Assembly: GCA_910584525.1 (NCBI GenBank) | Contig: CAJUAT010000009.1 | Coordinates: forward strand, 1 to 62,125 | Length of the DNA: 62,125 nucleotides | Source: an uncultured Muribaculaceae bacterium | GTDB taxonomy: Bacteria > Bacteroidota > Bacteroidia > Bacteroidales > Muribaculaceae | Reading direction: 5' to 3' | In this document: piece after piece, positions 61,990-62,125 of the stretch | How positions within the stretch are numbered: the first letter of the stretch is position 1 | How the letters are laid out: each line of letters begins with the position of its first letter | Translations under genes and position numbers: made by a program | Notes under the pieces: model-generated | What the model saw: the letters and a program-made list of their open reading frames with translations, nothing else | What the model was told of the DNA's origin: nothing | Databases searched by the model: none

Positions 61990-62125
61990 TCACTTCACTA
62001 TGGCACGCAGGGCACCCACCCTTCTGTCGGAAGCGACCACGGAGAAAACATACACACCGCTTTCAAGTGTGCCGCAGCTGACATCCGTCCTGTTCCCCTC
62101 GTATGCCGGGAAGTCCACCACGCGG
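61990..62125 (-). CDS. C-terminal end of a secreted protein (partial)
   Basis: The last 44 residues of a gene entering from beyond the right edge. The segment ends GTLESGVYVFSVV, then RVGALRAIVK and stop, which is the pattern of a type 9 secretion type A sorting domain (GxYxxxV...K). It is 22 bp before the peptidase start on the same strand, so it belongs to the same operon. Confidence 0.6.
   Translation of the reverse strand, partial: RVVDFPAYEGNRTDVSCGTLESGVYVFSVVASDRRVGALRAIVK

Noticed and set aside
1..62125. CRISPR arrays, prophage or insertion sequences
   Set aside because: No regular repeat-spacer pattern, integrase, transposase or phage structural gene is seen on either strand.

Overview
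The window looks like a chromosomal segment of a Bacteroidales bacterium. Supporting signs are promoters of the TTTG / ~20 bp / TAnnTTTG type, DUF4286, DUF4369, DUF5689 and DUF6359 proteins, a TonB-dependent receptor with a carboxypeptidase-regulatory-like N-terminus, C-terminal sorting-like tails on secreted proteins, a gingipain-type C25 peptidase, two 2-oxoacid:ferredoxin oxidoreductases and weak ribosome-binding sites. High GC and the MINPP-type phytase would suit Muribaculaceae, but that family assignment is tentative. No phage, IS element, integrase or CRISPR array is seen.

Layout. 1-3.8 kb: RNase R, a small SRP RNA directly followed by tRNA-Thr, a DUF4286 protein and RuvC. 3.8-6.7 kb: a divergent porin and a histidine acid phosphatase. 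6.7-15 kb: a transcription unit with a recognisable promoter and terminator that encodes DeoC, a secreted EEP-fold nuclease/phosphatase, a TonB-dependent receptor and two surface-type lipoproteins. 15-18.5 kb: two secreted endonuclease I proteins follow, one sharing a C-terminal module with the lipoproteins. 18.6-25.4 kb: a two-gene 2-oxoacid oxidoreductase, ACP, FabF and GyrB. 25.4-37 kb: a glycosyltransferase, FolA, a Na/Pi cotransporter, a GDP-mannose pyrophosphorylase, a thioredoxin-fold lipoprotein, a YifB/ComM ATPase, and a phosphoethanolamine transferase / membrane protein / GT2 envelope cluster. 37-47.8 kb: GH53 galactanase, ThyA, a 4Fe-4S membrane protein, YidC, CTP synthase, an acyltransferase, Obg, a WYL regulator and RfbB. 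47.9-55.5 kb: RsmA, a tiny lipoprotein, two FKBP isomerases, a DUF5715 (M15-like) protein, a HAD phosphatase, AroB, a MINPP-type phosphatase and a PurF paralogue without the catalytic cysteine. 55.6-58.3 kb: a four-subunit 2-oxoacid oxidoreductase. 58.6-62.1 kb: a secretion-cargo operon with a C25 cysteine peptidase.

The most interesting system is the 5.4-18.5 kb region, read here as an extracellular nucleic-acid scavenging locus. Secreted nucleases would cut DNA outside the cell. Lipoproteins with predicted OB-fold-type domains and a TonB-dependent receptor would capture and import fragments. A periplasmic histidine phosphatase would strip phosphate, and cytoplasmic DeoC would cleave deoxyribose-5-phosphate. 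The parts list, order, overlap and flanking promoter/terminator are visible in the sequence; the substrate is inference.

A second point of interest is an AT-rich island (about 58.95-61.07 kb). It covers the catalytic part of the C25 peptidase and the N-terminal part of the next gene, while the outer ends of both genes keep the GC content of the surroundings. This suggests replacement by recombination.
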